In this document: piece by piece, positions 52,209 through 62,014 of the stretch
Position numbering within the stretch: position 1 is the first letter of the stretch
How the letters are laid out: each line of letters starts with the position of its first letter
Source: Phocaeicola vulgatus ATCC 8482
Lineage (GTDB): Bacteria; Bacteroidota; Bacteroidia; Bacteroidales; Bacteroidaceae
Assembly (NCBI RefSeq): GCF_000012825.1
Contig: NC_009614.1
Span: forward strand, 1,240,001-1,304,000
DNA: 64,000 nucleotides
Reading direction: 5' to 3'
Made by a program: the position numbers and the translations under genes
Notes under the pieces: model-generated
What the model was told of the DNA's origin: nothing
The model's input: the letters and a program-made list of their open reading frames with translations, nothing else
Database searches by the model: none

Positions 52209-52266
52209 AAATTAAATGGTTAGTAACCGGCAATTATTCACTGCCTATTACTAACCATTTAATTTT
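52209..52266. terminator. Bidirectional terminator between upp and korB
   Basis: AAATTAAATGGTTAGTAA and TTACTAACCATTTAATTTT pair over 18 bp around a 21-nt loop, with A/T runs on both sides. It serves the convergent genes. Repeated at 60884-60941. Confidence 0.88.
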
Positions 52267-52311
52267 TAGAACAACTCTGTAGATCCGGTTCCTACAGGGA
52301 AAATGAAAATA

Positions 52312-53316
52312 TTATTTCACTTCCCAAATATCATTTGTCATCAGTAATTCCTGGAAATTATGATATTTTTTCTTTGCGGCCACTTCTTCAATCTGTGCAT
52401 TAACGGCGTCATCATAAGTAGGCGCTTCCACATCACGGATCACCCCTAATGCAACCGGAAAATCCGGTCCTTCCATCAATGCCAGTTTCAACTGCAAAGT
52501 ATTATCCATACAATGAGCATCGTGCACTAAAATGTCTTTTTCCGTCACACCATTCTCGCCAATCTTTACCACTTTCAGCCCGAAACCTTCCTGCATCAGC
52601 CCGTATTCTTTATCTACCCCAAACAACATCGGTTTACCGTGTTCCAAATAAATGGCATTCTTTGAACGACCTTCTTTCGTATATACTGATTCGTGTGTTC
52701 CATCATTAAAAATGACGCAGTTCTGAAGAATTTCACATACAGCCGCACCTTTATGATTGGCAGCAGCTTTCAGAATCTCCACTGTACCAGGACCATCCGT
52801 AGCTACCGCACGGGCAAAGAAACGCCCACGCGCACCAAAACATAATTCAGCCGGATGAAACGGATCTTCCACAGTGCCGTAAGGAGATGATTTGCTAACA
52901 AATCCACGGGGAGAGGTCGGAGAATACTGTCCTTTGGTCAAACCATATATACGGTTGTTCAACAAAATCATATTCAAGTCGATATTACGACGAACGGCGT
53001 GTATAAAATGATTTCCACCAATAGCCAGCCCATCACCATCCCCTGAAATCTGCCAGACAGTAATCTTCGGATTAGCCACCTTGCAGCCTGTAGAAATAGC
53101 AGCCGCACGACCGTGCACAGTCTGCATGGCATATGTATTCATGTAATAAGGCAGACGGCTGGAACATCCGATACCCGAAATAACGGCAGTATCATGAGGA
53201 GCCACTCCCAATTCAGCCATCGCTTTGTGCAGCGAAGCCAAGAAAAAATGGTCACCGCAACCCGGACACCAGCGAGGTTGTCCCTTTTTGAAATCTTTTG
53301 CTGTATATTCGTTCAT
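52312..53316 (-). CDS. korB: 2-oxoglutarate:ferredoxin oxidoreductase, beta subunit, first copy
   Basis: A 334-residue thiamine diphosphate-binding subunit. Features: RWCPGCGDHFFLASLHKA, GIGCSSRLPYYM, the ThDP motif region GDGDGLAIGGNHFIHAVRRN with LNNRIYGLTKGQYSPTS. These match KorB. With the alpha subunit it makes 2-oxoglutarate from succinyl-CoA and CO2, or the reverse, using ferredoxin; Bacteroides uses it in the reductive branch. It is downstream of korA with 23 nt between them. Identical copy at 60987-61991. Confidence 0.95.
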   Translation of the reverse strand: MNEYTAKDFKKGQPRWCPGCGDHFFLASLHKAMAELGVAPHDTAVISGIGCSSRLPYYMNTYAMQTVHGRAAAISTGCKVANPKITVWQISGDGDGLAIGGNHFIHAVRRNIDLNMILLNNRIYGLTKGQYSPTSPRGFVSKSSPYGTVEDPFHPAELCFGARGRFFARAVATDGPGTVEILKAAANHKGAAVCEILQNCVIFNDGTHESVYTKEGRSKNAIYLEHGKPMLFGVDKEYGLMQEGFGLKVVKIGENGVTEKDILVHDAHCMDNTLQLKLALMEGPDFPVALGVIRDVEAPTYDDAVNAQIEEVAAKKKYHNFQELLMTNDIWEVK

Positions 53317-53339
53317 AGTCTTTACTTTCTTTACGGTTA

Positions 53340-55187
53340 TTATTTATTTAAAATCTCAGTGAAAGCATCAACTAACTCGCTGACTACGAACGGCTGGCCT
53401 TTTACCTCATTAAACTGATAAGGAACAAATCCGTCCACTTTCATACGGAGATATCCGGCAAACTGACCAAGATTCTGCTCAGCCACGACTACCTTCTTAT
53501 ATTTCTTCAGCACTTCTGCCGTATTGTGAGGCAGCGGGTTCAAATGAACAAAATGTGCCAAAGCAACCTTCTTGCCCGCATGGTTCATTTCCTCCATTGC
53601 TGAATATAAATGACCGTAAGTTCCACCGAAACCTACTATCAGCAAATCTGCATCCTCTACGCAGCCTTGCACCTTAACATCAGGCACTGGAATTTTAGCA
53701 ACCTTCTCGGCACGCAAACGGCACATCAAATTATGGTTTTCAGGCTCGGTAGAAATAGCACCTGTATCACTGTCTTTTTCCAAGCCTCCCAAAATATGCA
53801 TATAACCTTCCTGTCCCGGCAATGCCCAATAACGGACACCTGTTTCGGCGTTACGCTTGTAAGGAGTATAATTATCCTTCATTTCCGGAGTAACATAGGG
53901 TGGGTTAATAGCCGGATAGTTCGCCAGATCAGGCAACTTCCATGCACCGGAACCATTTGCTACAAAACCATCAGTCAGCAACACCACCGGGGTCATGTGT
54001 TCCAAGGCAATCTTACAAGCATCATAAGCAGCATCAAAACAATGAGTTGGAGAAGCTGCGGCAATGACCGGCATAGGAGATTCACCGTTACGGCCAAACA
54101 AAGCCTGCAATAAATCTGTTTGCTCAGACTTAGTAGGCAAACCAGTAGAAGGACCGCCGCGCTGTACATTAATAACCACCAATGGTAATTCTGTAATAAC
54201 AGCCAGATTCATAGCCTCTGATTTCAGACAAACACCCGGTCCCGAAGTAGAAGTAGCTGCTAACGCACCTGCAAACGAGGCACCGATAGCCGTAGCGCAA
54301 CCTGAAATTTCATCTTCACATTGAACCGTAGTCACTCCCAATGATTTATGTTTAGAAAGTTCATGCAAGATATCTGTTGCCGGAGTAATGGGATAAGATC
54401 CCAGGAACAAACGCAGACCTGCTTTCTCGGCAGCAGCAATTAAGCCATAAGCCGTAGCCTTGTTTCCGCTGATATCCATGTACTTTCCAGGTACTTTAGA
54501 CTTAGTTTCCACCTTATAAGTATGATCCACAGACGCATGCGTATTGTGCCCATAATCATATCCGGCGTGTATCACTTTAATATTCGCTTCAGCTATTTGC
54601 GGCTTCTTTGCAAATTTCTCGCGCAAGAAATTTTCAGCAACCGCCAGGTCACGATTAAACAACCAGCAGACCAATCCCAAAGCAAACATATTACGACATT
54701 TCAACATTGACTTGTTGTCCATGCCTGTATCTGCCAGACAATCTTTCACCATCTGCGAAATAGGAGCAGCAATTACATCCTGCTTAATACCCATTTCTTC
54801 AATCGGATTGTCTGTTTTGAAAGCCGCCTTGTCCAGATCTGATTTCTGAAAACAATCTGTATCAATAATGATACAAGCTGTGGACTTCGCAAATTTGTAT
54901 TGTGTTTTCAATGCAGCGGCATTCATTGCGACCAGCACGTCGCATTTGTCACCAGGGGTAAAAACTTTACCCGCACCGATATGCACCTGGAAACCTGACA
55001 CACCGGTCAACGAACCTTGCGGGGCACGTATATCCGCCGGGTAATCGGGGAATGTACTGATATCATTTCCCACTGTAGCCGAAATATTAGAAAAGATATT
55101 TCCGGCCAGCTGCATACCATCGCCTGAGTCGCCTGAGAAACGGACCACCACTTGGTCCAACTCCTTGACTATCATTTCATCTGCCAT
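53340..55187 (-). CDS. korA: 2-oxoglutarate:ferredoxin oxidoreductase, alpha subunit (gamma-alpha fusion), first copy
   Basis: A 615-residue subunit. The gamma domain (about 1-190: VVRFSGDSGDGMQLAGNIFS, then SGFQVHIG) is fused to the alpha pyrimidine-binding domain (about 215-600: LFLGSYPITPATDILHELSK, ATSTSGPGVCLKSEAMNLAV, NVQRGGPSTGLPTKSEQ). This gamma-alpha fusion is normal for KorA of this group. It is the first gene of the korAB operon. A 410-nt AT-rich leader separates it from the tRNA gene. Identical copy at 62015-63862. Confidence 0.95.
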   Translation of the reverse strand: MADEMIVKELDQVVVRFSGDSGDGMQLAGNIFSNISATVGNDISTFPDYPADIRAPQGSLTGVSGFQVHIGAGKVFTPGDKCDVLVAMNAAALKTQYKFAKSTACIIIDTDCFQKSDLDKAAFKTDNPIEEMGIKQDVIAAPISQMVKDCLADTGMDNKSMLKCRNMFALGLVCWLFNRDLAVAENFLREKFAKKPQIAEANIKVIHAGYDYGHNTHASVDHTYKVETKSKVPGKYMDISGNKATAYGLIAAAEKAGLRLFLGSYPITPATDILHELSKHKSLGVTTVQCEDEISGCATAIGASFAGALAATSTSGPGVCLKSEAMNLAVITELPLVVINVQRGGPSTGLPTKSEQTDLLQALFGRNGESPMPVIAAASPTHCFDAAYDACKIALEHMTPVVLLTDGFVANGSGAWKLPDLANYPAINPPYVTPEMKDNYTPYKRNAETGVRYWALPGQEGYMHILGGLEKDSDTGAISTEPENHNLMCRLRAEKVAKIPVPDVKVQGCVEDADLLIVGFGGTYGHLYSAMEEMNHAGKKVALAHFVHLNPLPHNTAEVLKKYKKVVVAEQNLGQFAGYLRMKVDGFVPYQFNEVKGQPFVVSELVDAFTEILNK

Positions 55188-55577
55188 AACTTATTATTTA
55201 GGGTTACAAAATTTCACTGTTTGCAAAGTTCGGAAAGTTCTGTCAAAGGACAAAATATTCCGCTATCAAACTACGTTTGAATATCAAAATGTACAAAATT
55301 AAAGGTTTATTTGTTTCCAAGCTAAGAAAAAGCAGAGATAATTACCTGTTTAAAAGCATAAATTCCTATCATTATGACAGCATCAAAAACGATTCATTTT
55401 TACAATTTATTATTTTTATCCATGTTTTATGAACAACATGAAAGTTTATAGCAGAATAACAACATTATTAGATTATAAAAAACAGACAAAAAACAACAAA
55501 ACAACAAAGAAAGGATTATTTTCTTCCCACTTAAGACATTTTTCAATCTTTCATATTGCCATTTTAACAAAAAGAAG

Positions 55578-55585
55578 TACCTTTG
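55578..55585 (+). promoter_or_regulatory. -7 box of the tRNA-Arg promoter
   Basis: TACCTTTG matches the Bacteroides -7 consensus and lies about 12 nt before the tRNA 5' end. The 410-nt gap to korA (55188-55597) is otherwise AT-rich without supported genes. Confidence 0.7.
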
Positions 55586-55597
55586 TACCCATAAAGG

Positions 55598-55669
55598 GGC
55601 CTTGTAGTTCAACGGATAGAATAGAAGTTTCCTAAACTTTAGATAGGGGTTCGATTCCCCTCGGGGCTA
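55598..55669 (+). tRNA. tRNA-Arg (anticodon CCT)
   Basis: A 72-nt cloverleaf: acceptor GGCCTTG/CGGGGCT with wobble pairs and discriminator A; D stem GTTC/GAAT; anticodon stem GAAGT/ACTTT around loop TTCCTAA with anticodon CCT; T arm AGGGG-TTCGATT-CCCCT. CCT reads AGG (Arg). The CCA end is not encoded (CTACA follows). It should recur beyond the window if the tandem duplication is complete. Confidence 0.9.
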
Positions 55670-55671
55670 CA

Positions 55672-55712
55672 AAGAGCAGTAAACAATTGTTATACAACCG
55701 TTTACTGCTCTT
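55672..55712. terminator. Terminator after tRNA-Arg
   Basis: AAGAGCAGTAAAC and GTTTACTGCTCTT pair perfectly over 13 bp around a 15-nt loop, followed by ATTTT. It separates the tRNA from the convergent kbl gene and may serve both. Confidence 0.88.
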
Positions 55713-55739
55713 ATTTTACTGGATAGTTTTCAAATCTGC

Positions 55740-56930
55740 TTATTTAATCACCCCAAGTTCTTTGCCCACTTTAATAAATGCAGCAATTGCCTTATCCAAA
55801 TGTGCCTTTTCATGCCCGGCAGACAACTGGACACGGATACGTGCCTGTCCTTTCGGAACAACCGGATAATAGAAACCGGTTACATATATGCCCTCTTTCT
55901 GCATCTTGGCGGCAAAATCCTGAGACAGTTTCGCATCATAAAGCATCACAGCACAAATCGCGCTCTGAGTTGGTTTGATGTCAAAACCGGCAGCCAGCAT
56001 CCTGTCACGGAAATAATTCACATTATCCATCAGCTTAGTATGCAAAGCATCACTTTCTTTCAATATCTTAAACATTTCCAGACTAGCACCGATAATGGCA
56101 GGAGCTACAGAATTAGAGAATAAATAAGGACGGGAACGCTGGCGCAACATATCAATAATTTCTTTCTTACCGGTGGTAAATCCTCCCATTGCCCCACCAA
56201 ATGCTTTACCTAATGTACCAGTAAAGATATCCACACGCCCGTATGCATTAAACTGTTCTGCCACGCCATGCCCTGTAGGACCTACTACACCGGCCGAATG
56301 AGATTCATCCACCATAACCAACGCGTCATACTTTTCCGCCAGTTCACAAATCTTATCCAATGGAGCCACATTACCATCCATCGAGAATACACCATCTGTA
56401 GCAATAATACGATGACGCTGTGCCTGCGCTTCCTGCAAACAACGTTCCAGGTCAGCCATATCAGCATTGGCATAACGATAGCGTTTTGCCTTACACAAGC
56501 GTACACCATCTATAATAGATGCATGATTCAACGCATCTGAAATAATAGCGTCTTCTTCTGTAAACAGCGGTTCGAACAAACCACCGTTAGCATCAAAACA
56601 AGCTGCATAAAGTATAGTATCTTCTGTTTTAAAATAATCAGAAATGGCAGCTTCCAGCTGTTTGTGCAAATCCTGAGTTCCACAGATAAAGCGTACGGAA
56701 GACATACCGAAGCCATGTGTGTCCATCGCCTCTTTGGCAGCATTGATCAAGCGTTGATTATCTGACAAACCTAAATAATTGTTGGCACAAAAGTTCAACA
56801 CATCTTCTCCGTCATTCACCTTGATGTCCGCACGCTGAGGTGTGGTAATTATACGTTCATTTTTATACAATCCGGCTGCCTTAATATCAGCCAGTTCCTT
56901 CGCAAGGAACTCCTTCATTTTACCATACAT
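55740..56930 (-). CDS. kbl: Glycine C-acetyltransferase (2-amino-3-ketobutyrate CoA ligase)
   Basis: A 396-residue PLP enzyme of the alpha-oxoamine synthase family. NFCANNYLGLSD, SVRFICGTQDLHKQLE, DESHSAGVVGPTGHG and the PLP-lysine motif FTGTLGKAFGGAMGGF (Lys at about 240) are all present. It converts 2-amino-3-ketobutyrate and CoA to glycine and acetyl-CoA. It is divergent from the threonine dehydrogenase gene, which supplies its substrate, across a 170-nt gap with promoters for both. Length equals that of the E. coli enzyme. Confidence 0.96.
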   Translation of the reverse strand: MYGKMKEFLAKELADIKAAGLYKNERIITTPQRADIKVNDGEDVLNFCANNYLGLSDNQRLINAAKEAMDTHGFGMSSVRFICGTQDLHKQLEAAISDYFKTEDTILYAACFDANGGLFEPLFTEEDAIISDALNHASIIDGVRLCKAKRYRYANADMADLERCLQEAQAQRHRIIATDGVFSMDGNVAPLDKICELAEKYDALVMVDESHSAGVVGPTGHGVAEQFNAYGRVDIFTGTLGKAFGGAMGGFTTGKKEIIDMLRQRSRPYLFSNSVAPAIIGASLEMFKILKESDALHTKLMDNVNYFRDRMLAAGFDIKPTQSAICAVMLYDAKLSQDFAAKMQKEGIYVTGFYYPVVPKGQARIRVQLSAGHEKAHLDKAIAAFIKVGKELGVIK

Positions 56931-57100
56931 AGCTTTGTTTTTTTATTAAGTATATAGTTTAAGTTTAAAAATCAGTCTGACTTGACAAAGTTCTTATTTT
57001 TTTTTGATATCCGATTAAATTATAGAGAAAATTTTGATAAAATATGCAGTTTTCTATCTATCTTTGCTTCCAAAAGAAAACTTAAAGCAAATAGCAAACT

Positions 57101-58054
57101 ATGAAAAATGTATTAATTATCGGCTCCACCGGTCAGATCGGTTCGGAACTAACCATGAAATTGAGAAGTATTTACAATGGTAATATCGTAGCCGGATATA
57201 TTCCCGGTGCTGAGCCTAAAGGGGAATTAAAAGAATCAGGCCCTTCTGCCATCGTAGATATCACCAACGAACAACAAATTGCCGAAACTGTATCAAAGTA
57301 CAACATCGACACCATTTACAACCTGGCAGCCTTACTATCGGCTGTAGCAGAAGCCAAACCTCAACTAGCATGGAAAATAGGCATGGGAGGCCTGTTCAAC
57401 GTATTGGAAGTAGCACGCGAAATGGGTTGCGCCGTATTTACCCCAAGTTCTATCGGTGTCTTCGGCAACAACACCCCTAAAGACAAGACCCCGCAAGACA
57501 CTATCCGTAATCCGCGTACCATGTATGGCGTTACAAAAGTATCAGGAGAATTACTGAGCGATTATTACCATATCCGTTTTGGCGTAGATACCCGCTCCGT
57601 TCGTTTCCCCGGATTAATTTCGTATGTCACACCTCCGGGTGGCGGGACCACTGATTATGCTGTAGACATCTATTATTCGGCTGTAAAAGGTGAAAAATTT
57701 GAATGTCCTATTGCAGCCGGTACATTCATGGATATGATGTATATGCCTGACGGTTTACGTGCAGCCATTGAAATCATGGAAGCGAATCCCGACAAACTAA
57801 TTCATCGCAATTCGTTCAACATTGCTTCAATGAGTTTTGATCCGGAAATTATTTATAACAATATAAAGAAGTATATGCCCGACTTCCATATGGAGTACAA
57901 AGTAGATCCGCTACGTCAAGCTATCGCCGAATCATGGCCGAACTCACTGGACGACACTTGTGCCCGTGAGGAATGGGGATGGAAACCGGAATATGATCTA
58001 GACAGCATGACACAGGATATGCTTGCCAAACTAAAAATACGATTCAATAAATAA
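57101..58054 (+). CDS. tdh: L-threonine 3-dehydrogenase, short-chain (SDR/epimerase) type
   Basis: A 317-residue extended SDR. The NAD motif GSTGQIGS lies at residues 8-15, and YGVTKVSGE carries the catalytic Tyr and Lys. The SSIGVFGNNTPK and RFPGLISYVTPPGGGTTDYAVDIYYSA blocks match the bacterial/animal-type threonine dehydrogenases rather than sugar epimerases. It oxidises threonine to 2-amino-3-ketobutyrate, the substrate of the adjacent kbl product. A duplication joint begins 11 nt after its stop, so its own terminator is missing here. Confidence 0.88.
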   Translation: MKNVLIIGSTGQIGSELTMKLRSIYNGNIVAGYIPGAEPKGELKESGPSAIVDITNEQQIAETVSKYNIDTIYNLAALLSAVAEAKPQLAWKIGMGGLFNVLEVAREMGCAVFTPSSIGVFGNNTPKDKTPQDTIRNPRTMYGVTKVSGELLSDYYHIRFGVDTRSVRFPGLISYVTPPGGGTTDYAVDIYYSAVKGEKFECPIAAGTFMDMMYMPDGLRAAIEIMEANPDKLIHRNSFNIASMSFDPEIIYNNIKKYMPDFHMEYKVDPLRQAIAESWPNSLDDTCAREEWGWKPEYDLDSMTQDMLAKLKIRFNK

Positions 58055-58065
58055 ACCACTAATAT

Positions 58066-58197
58066 TTCTATTACAGGGTCTACCTGACTCACGGAAACAC
58101 TATCCGTAACAACTTCCTTCTGTTGAGAACCTTGCGATGTACAGCTGCATAATACGAACATACCTGCACCAACTAACATTAATCTAAATAATTTCAT
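58066..58197 (-). pseudogene. Truncated nitroreductase lipoprotein at the duplication joint
   Basis: The first 44 codons (signal peptide, lipobox Cys19 and linker to VDPVIE) are identical to the gene at 48872-49522, then the frame runs into sequence antisense to the end of tdh and stops at 57916. The fused frame could encode a 93-residue lipoprotein with no catalytic core. It keeps its own promoter region, so an antisense transcript over the tdh 3' end is possible. Confidence 0.85.
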
Positions 58198-58302
58198 TTG
58201 CTATCATATTTGGTTTGCAACAAATCTAGGCATTTTCAAGCATAAAAAAAAGTGGTTCCCGATAGGAACCACTTTTTATATGTTAAATCTGTAAAATTCA
58301 GA

Positions 58303-59910
58303 TTACAATTTCGGACCGGCAGCAACCAATTTCTTACCTGCTTCGTTACCAGTGAACTTAGCGAAGTTCTTGATGAAACGACCAGCCAAGTCTTTTGCTT
58401 TTTCATCCCACTGAGCAGCGTCAGCGTAAGTGTCACGAGGATCAAGGATCTTCGGATCAACACCCGGCAATTCTGTAGGAACAACGAAATCGAAGTAAGG
58501 AATAACCTTAGTAGGAGCCTTATCAATAGAGCCATCCAAAATAGCATCGATGATACCACGAGTATCGCGGATAGAGATACGTTTACCAGTACCGTTCCAA
58601 CCAGTGTTAACCAAATATGCTTTAGCACCAGTCTTTTCCATCTTCTTAACCAATTCTTCAGCATACTTAGTAGGATGCAATGACAAGAAAGCAGCACCGA
58701 AGCAAGCAGAGAATGTCGGAGTCGGTTCAGTAATACCACGTTCTGTACCAGCCAATTTAGCTGTAAATCCAGACAAGAAGTAATACTGAGCTTGTTCAGG
58801 GTTCAAGATAGATACCGGAGGCAATACACCGAATGCATCAGCTGACAAGAAAATAACTTGTTGAGCGTGAGGACCTTTAGAGATAGGTTTAACGATGTTT
58901 TCGATATGATAGATAGGATAAGAAACACGAGTGTTTTCTGTTACGCTCTTATCAGCGAAATCAATCTTACCGTTAGCATCAACTGTTACGTTTTCCAGCA
59001 AAGCGTCACGTTTGATAGCAGCGTAGATATCGGGTTCACTTTCCTTATCCAAGTTGATAACTTTAGCATAGCAACCACCTTCGTAGTTGAATACACCTTC
59101 GTCATCCCATCCGTGTTCGTCGTCACCGATCAACTTACGTTTCGGGTCAGTAGACAAAGTAGTCTTACCTGTACCAGACAAACCGAAGAAGATAGCCGAA
59201 CTAGTTCCTTCCATATTTGTATTAGCAGAGCAGTGCATGGAAGCGATACCACGAAGCGGGTTCATGTAGTTCATGATAGAGAACATACCTTTCTTCATTT
59301 CACCACCGTACCAAGTGTTCAGGATAACTTGTTCTTTAGTCTTCAAGTTGAAAACAGTAGCTGTTTCAGAGTTCAAGCCCAGTTCTTTATAGTTATCAAC
59401 TTTTGCTTTAGATGCATTGAAACATACAAAATCAGGTTCTCCGTAAGCTTCCAGTTCTTCAGCAGTCGGGCGGATGAACATGTTAGTTACGAAATGAGCC
59501 TGCCAAGCTACTTCCATGATGAAACGTACTTTCATACGAGTTGCAGCATTAGCACCGCAGAATGTATCAACAACGAACAAACGCTTGCCGCTCAATTGTT
59601 TTACAGCTTTAGACTTCAAGTCAGCCCAAGCTTCTTCAGTACAAGGTTTGTTATCGTTTTTATATTCGTCAGAAGTCCACCATACTGAATTTTCAGAAGC
59701 TTCATTCTTAACGAAGAATTTATCTTTAGGAGAACGACCTGTGTAAACACCAGTCATTACGTTTACAGCACCCAGTTCAGTAACCTGTCCTTTTTCGAAA
59801 CCTTCCAATCCCGGTTTAGTTTCTTCAGCGAAAAGCACATCATAAGAAGGATTGTGGAGAACTTCCTTCACGTCGGTAATACCGTACTTGCTTAAATCTA
59901 AATTTGCCAT
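58303..59910 (-). CDS. pckA: Phosphoenolpyruvate carboxykinase (ATP), second copy
   Basis: Encodes the same 535 residues as the copy at 49628-51235, with the same P-loop and GDDEHGW motif, and the same upstream and downstream DNA (terminator at 58247-58277). If real, it doubles the dose of the main CO2-fixing step leading to oxaloacetate. No mutation separates the copies in the compared sequence. Confidence 0.95.
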   Translation of the reverse strand: MANLDLSKYGITDVKEVLHNPSYDVLFAEETKPGLEGFEKGQVTELGAVNVMTGVYTGRSPKDKFFVKNEASENSVWWTSDEYKNDNKPCTEEAWADLKSKAVKQLSGKRLFVVDTFCGANAATRMKVRFIMEVAWQAHFVTNMFIRPTAEELEAYGEPDFVCFNASKAKVDNYKELGLNSETATVFNLKTKEQVILNTWYGGEMKKGMFSIMNYMNPLRGIASMHCSANTNMEGTSSAIFFGLSGTGKTTLSTDPKRKLIGDDEHGWDDEGVFNYEGGCYAKVINLDKESEPDIYAAIKRDALLENVTVDANGKIDFADKSVTENTRVSYPIYHIENIVKPISKGPHAQQVIFLSADAFGVLPPVSILNPEQAQYYFLSGFTAKLAGTERGITEPTPTFSACFGAAFLSLHPTKYAEELVKKMEKTGAKAYLVNTGWNGTGKRISIRDTRGIIDAILDGSIDKAPTKVIPYFDFVVPTELPGVDPKILDPRDTYADAAQWDEKAKDLAGRFIKNFAKFTGNEAGKKLVAAGPKL

Positions 59911-60170
59911 TTTTTAATGATTTAATTTGGTTATTGTATAATGTTATTTTTACTCTTTATTTTCTGAAAGAAGATGTTTTTCAACACCCCCTTGTCTAAG
60001 GCGCTACAAAATTAGTGCTTTATTTTAAAAAAAAGAAGTTATTAGAGAAAAATTTCCGTAATAATCAAATATTTATATTTGTGTAACAAAAATGCAATTC
60101 GTACTTTACAAATCTAGAAATTATTTGTTTCTTTGCAGGTCAAAGTCAACAATATAACAAAAGCATAGAT

Positions 60171-60830
60171 ATGAAAATCATCAATCTCAGTGAAGGCAAT
60201 TCTCTCCTAAACCAATATGTAGCGGAATTGCGCGATGTACATATTCAAAATGATCGTATGCGTTTCCGCAGAAATATTGAAAGAATAGGAGAAATCATGG
60301 CATACGAGATGAGTAAAGCACTAACCTATTCCGTAAAGCAAGTACAGACACCCTTGGGAACTGCCACGGCCAGCACACACGATGACAAAATAGTGATCGC
60401 AACGGTATTCCGTGCCGGACTGCCGCTGCACACCGGTTTTCTGAACATGTTCGACCATGCCGACAACGCTTTCGTTTCCGCATTCCGTTTTTACAAAGAT
60501 GATGAACACCGTATTGTAGATGTACACATTGAATACATCGCCGCTCCTTCATTGAATGACAGAACCTTGCTTCTCGTTGATCCCATGCTTGCCACCGGTG
60601 AAAGCATGGAACTTGCCTGGAAAGCGTTCCTTACCAAAGGCAAACCAGCTAAATTGCAGATGGCCTGTGTCATTGCCAGCCAACAAGGGGTAGCGCATAT
60701 GGCAGAACTTTTTCCCGGCGATGATGTCACATTATGGTGTGCCGCCATAGACCCTGTCTTGGACGAGCACAAATACATTGTTCCGGGGTTAGGGGATGCC
60801 GGTGATTTATCATTCGGCGAGAAACTCTAA
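60171..60830 (+). CDS. upp: Uracil phosphoribosyltransferase, second copy
   Basis: Identical 219 residues to the copy at 51496-52155, including the PRPP-binding VDPMLATGES. Its leader and the following 58-nt terminator are also repeated. A strain with two upp genes would be expected to keep uracil salvage after loss of either one. Confidence 0.95.
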   Translation: MKIINLSEGNSLLNQYVAELRDVHIQNDRMRFRRNIERIGEIMAYEMSKALTYSVKQVQTPLGTATASTHDDKIVIATVFRAGLPLHTGFLNMFDHADNAFVSAFRFYKDDEHRIVDVHIEYIAAPSLNDRTLLLVDPMLATGESMELAWKAFLTKGKPAKLQMACVIASQQGVAHMAELFPGDDVTLWCAAIDPVLDEHKYIVPGLGDAGDLSFGEKL

Positions 60831-60986
60831 AGCTCAAACTATAAGGACAGTTTCAGGTGTGTTCTCTTACACACTAAAATTCTAAATTAAATGGTTAGTA
60901 ACCGGCAATTATTCACTGCCTATTACTAACCATTTAATTTTTAGAACAACTCTGTAGATCCGGTTCCTACAGGGAAAATGAAAATA

Positions 60987-61991
60987 TTATTTCACTTCCC
61001 AAATATCATTTGTCATCAGTAATTCCTGGAAATTATGATATTTTTTCTTTGCGGCCACTTCTTCAATCTGTGCATTAACGGCGTCATCATAAGTAGGCGC
61101 TTCCACATCACGGATCACCCCTAATGCAACCGGAAAATCCGGTCCTTCCATCAATGCCAGTTTCAACTGCAAAGTATTATCCATACAATGAGCATCGTGC
61201 ACTAAAATGTCTTTTTCCGTCACACCATTCTCGCCAATCTTTACCACTTTCAGCCCGAAACCTTCCTGCATCAGCCCGTATTCTTTATCTACCCCAAACA
61301 ACATCGGTTTACCGTGTTCCAAATAAATGGCATTCTTTGAACGACCTTCTTTCGTATATACTGATTCGTGTGTTCCATCATTAAAAATGACGCAGTTCTG
61401 AAGAATTTCACATACAGCCGCACCTTTATGATTGGCAGCAGCTTTCAGAATCTCCACTGTACCAGGACCATCCGTAGCTACCGCACGGGCAAAGAAACGC
61501 CCACGCGCACCAAAACATAATTCAGCCGGATGAAACGGATCTTCCACAGTGCCGTAAGGAGATGATTTGCTAACAAATCCACGGGGAGAGGTCGGAGAAT
61601 ACTGTCCTTTGGTCAAACCATATATACGGTTGTTCAACAAAATCATATTCAAGTCGATATTACGACGAACGGCGTGTATAAAATGATTTCCACCAATAGC
61701 CAGCCCATCACCATCCCCTGAAATCTGCCAGACAGTAATCTTCGGATTAGCCACCTTGCAGCCTGTAGAAATAGCAGCCGCACGACCGTGCACAGTCTGC
61801 ATGGCATATGTATTCATGTAATAAGGCAGACGGCTGGAACATCCGATACCCGAAATAACGGCAGTATCATGAGGAGCCACTCCCAATTCAGCCATCGCTT
61901 TGTGCAGCGAAGCCAAGAAAAAATGGTCACCGCAACCCGGACACCAGCGAGGTTGTCCCTTTTTGAAATCTTTTGCTGTATATTCGTTCAT
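60987..61991 (-). CDS. korB: 2-oxoglutarate:ferredoxin oxidoreductase, beta subunit, second copy
   Basis: Identical 334 residues to the copy at 52312-53316, including the RWCPGCGDH start and the thiamine diphosphate region. It lies 23 nt after the second korA, so the operon is complete and should be functional. Confidence 0.95.
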   Translation of the reverse strand: MNEYTAKDFKKGQPRWCPGCGDHFFLASLHKAMAELGVAPHDTAVISGIGCSSRLPYYMNTYAMQTVHGRAAAISTGCKVANPKITVWQISGDGDGLAIGGNHFIHAVRRNIDLNMILLNNRIYGLTKGQYSPTSPRGFVSKSSPYGTVEDPFHPAELCFGARGRFFARAVATDGPGTVEILKAAANHKGAAVCEILQNCVIFNDGTHESVYTKEGRSKNAIYLEHGKPMLFGVDKEYGLMQEGFGLKVVKIGENGVTEKDILVHDAHCMDNTLQLKLALMEGPDFPVALGVIRDVEAPTYDDAVNAQIEEVAAKKKYHNFQELLMTNDIWEVK

Positions 61992-62014
61992 AGTCTTTAC
62001 TTTCTTTACGGTTA

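Larger units (their letters stand above)
49390..58064. repeat. First unit of an 8675-bp tandem duplication
   Basis: The unit begins inside the nitroreductase gene and ends just after the threonine dehydrogenase gene. It contains pckA, upp, korB, korA, tRNA-Arg, kbl and tdh. Bases 49390-55325 recur at 58065-64000 with constant offset 8675. At the joint, GTTTC of copy 1 (49389 onwards) meets ATTTC of copy 2; both flanks carry TAATA just before, a possible short microhomology. No IS or long repeat is at the joint. Confidence 0.93.
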
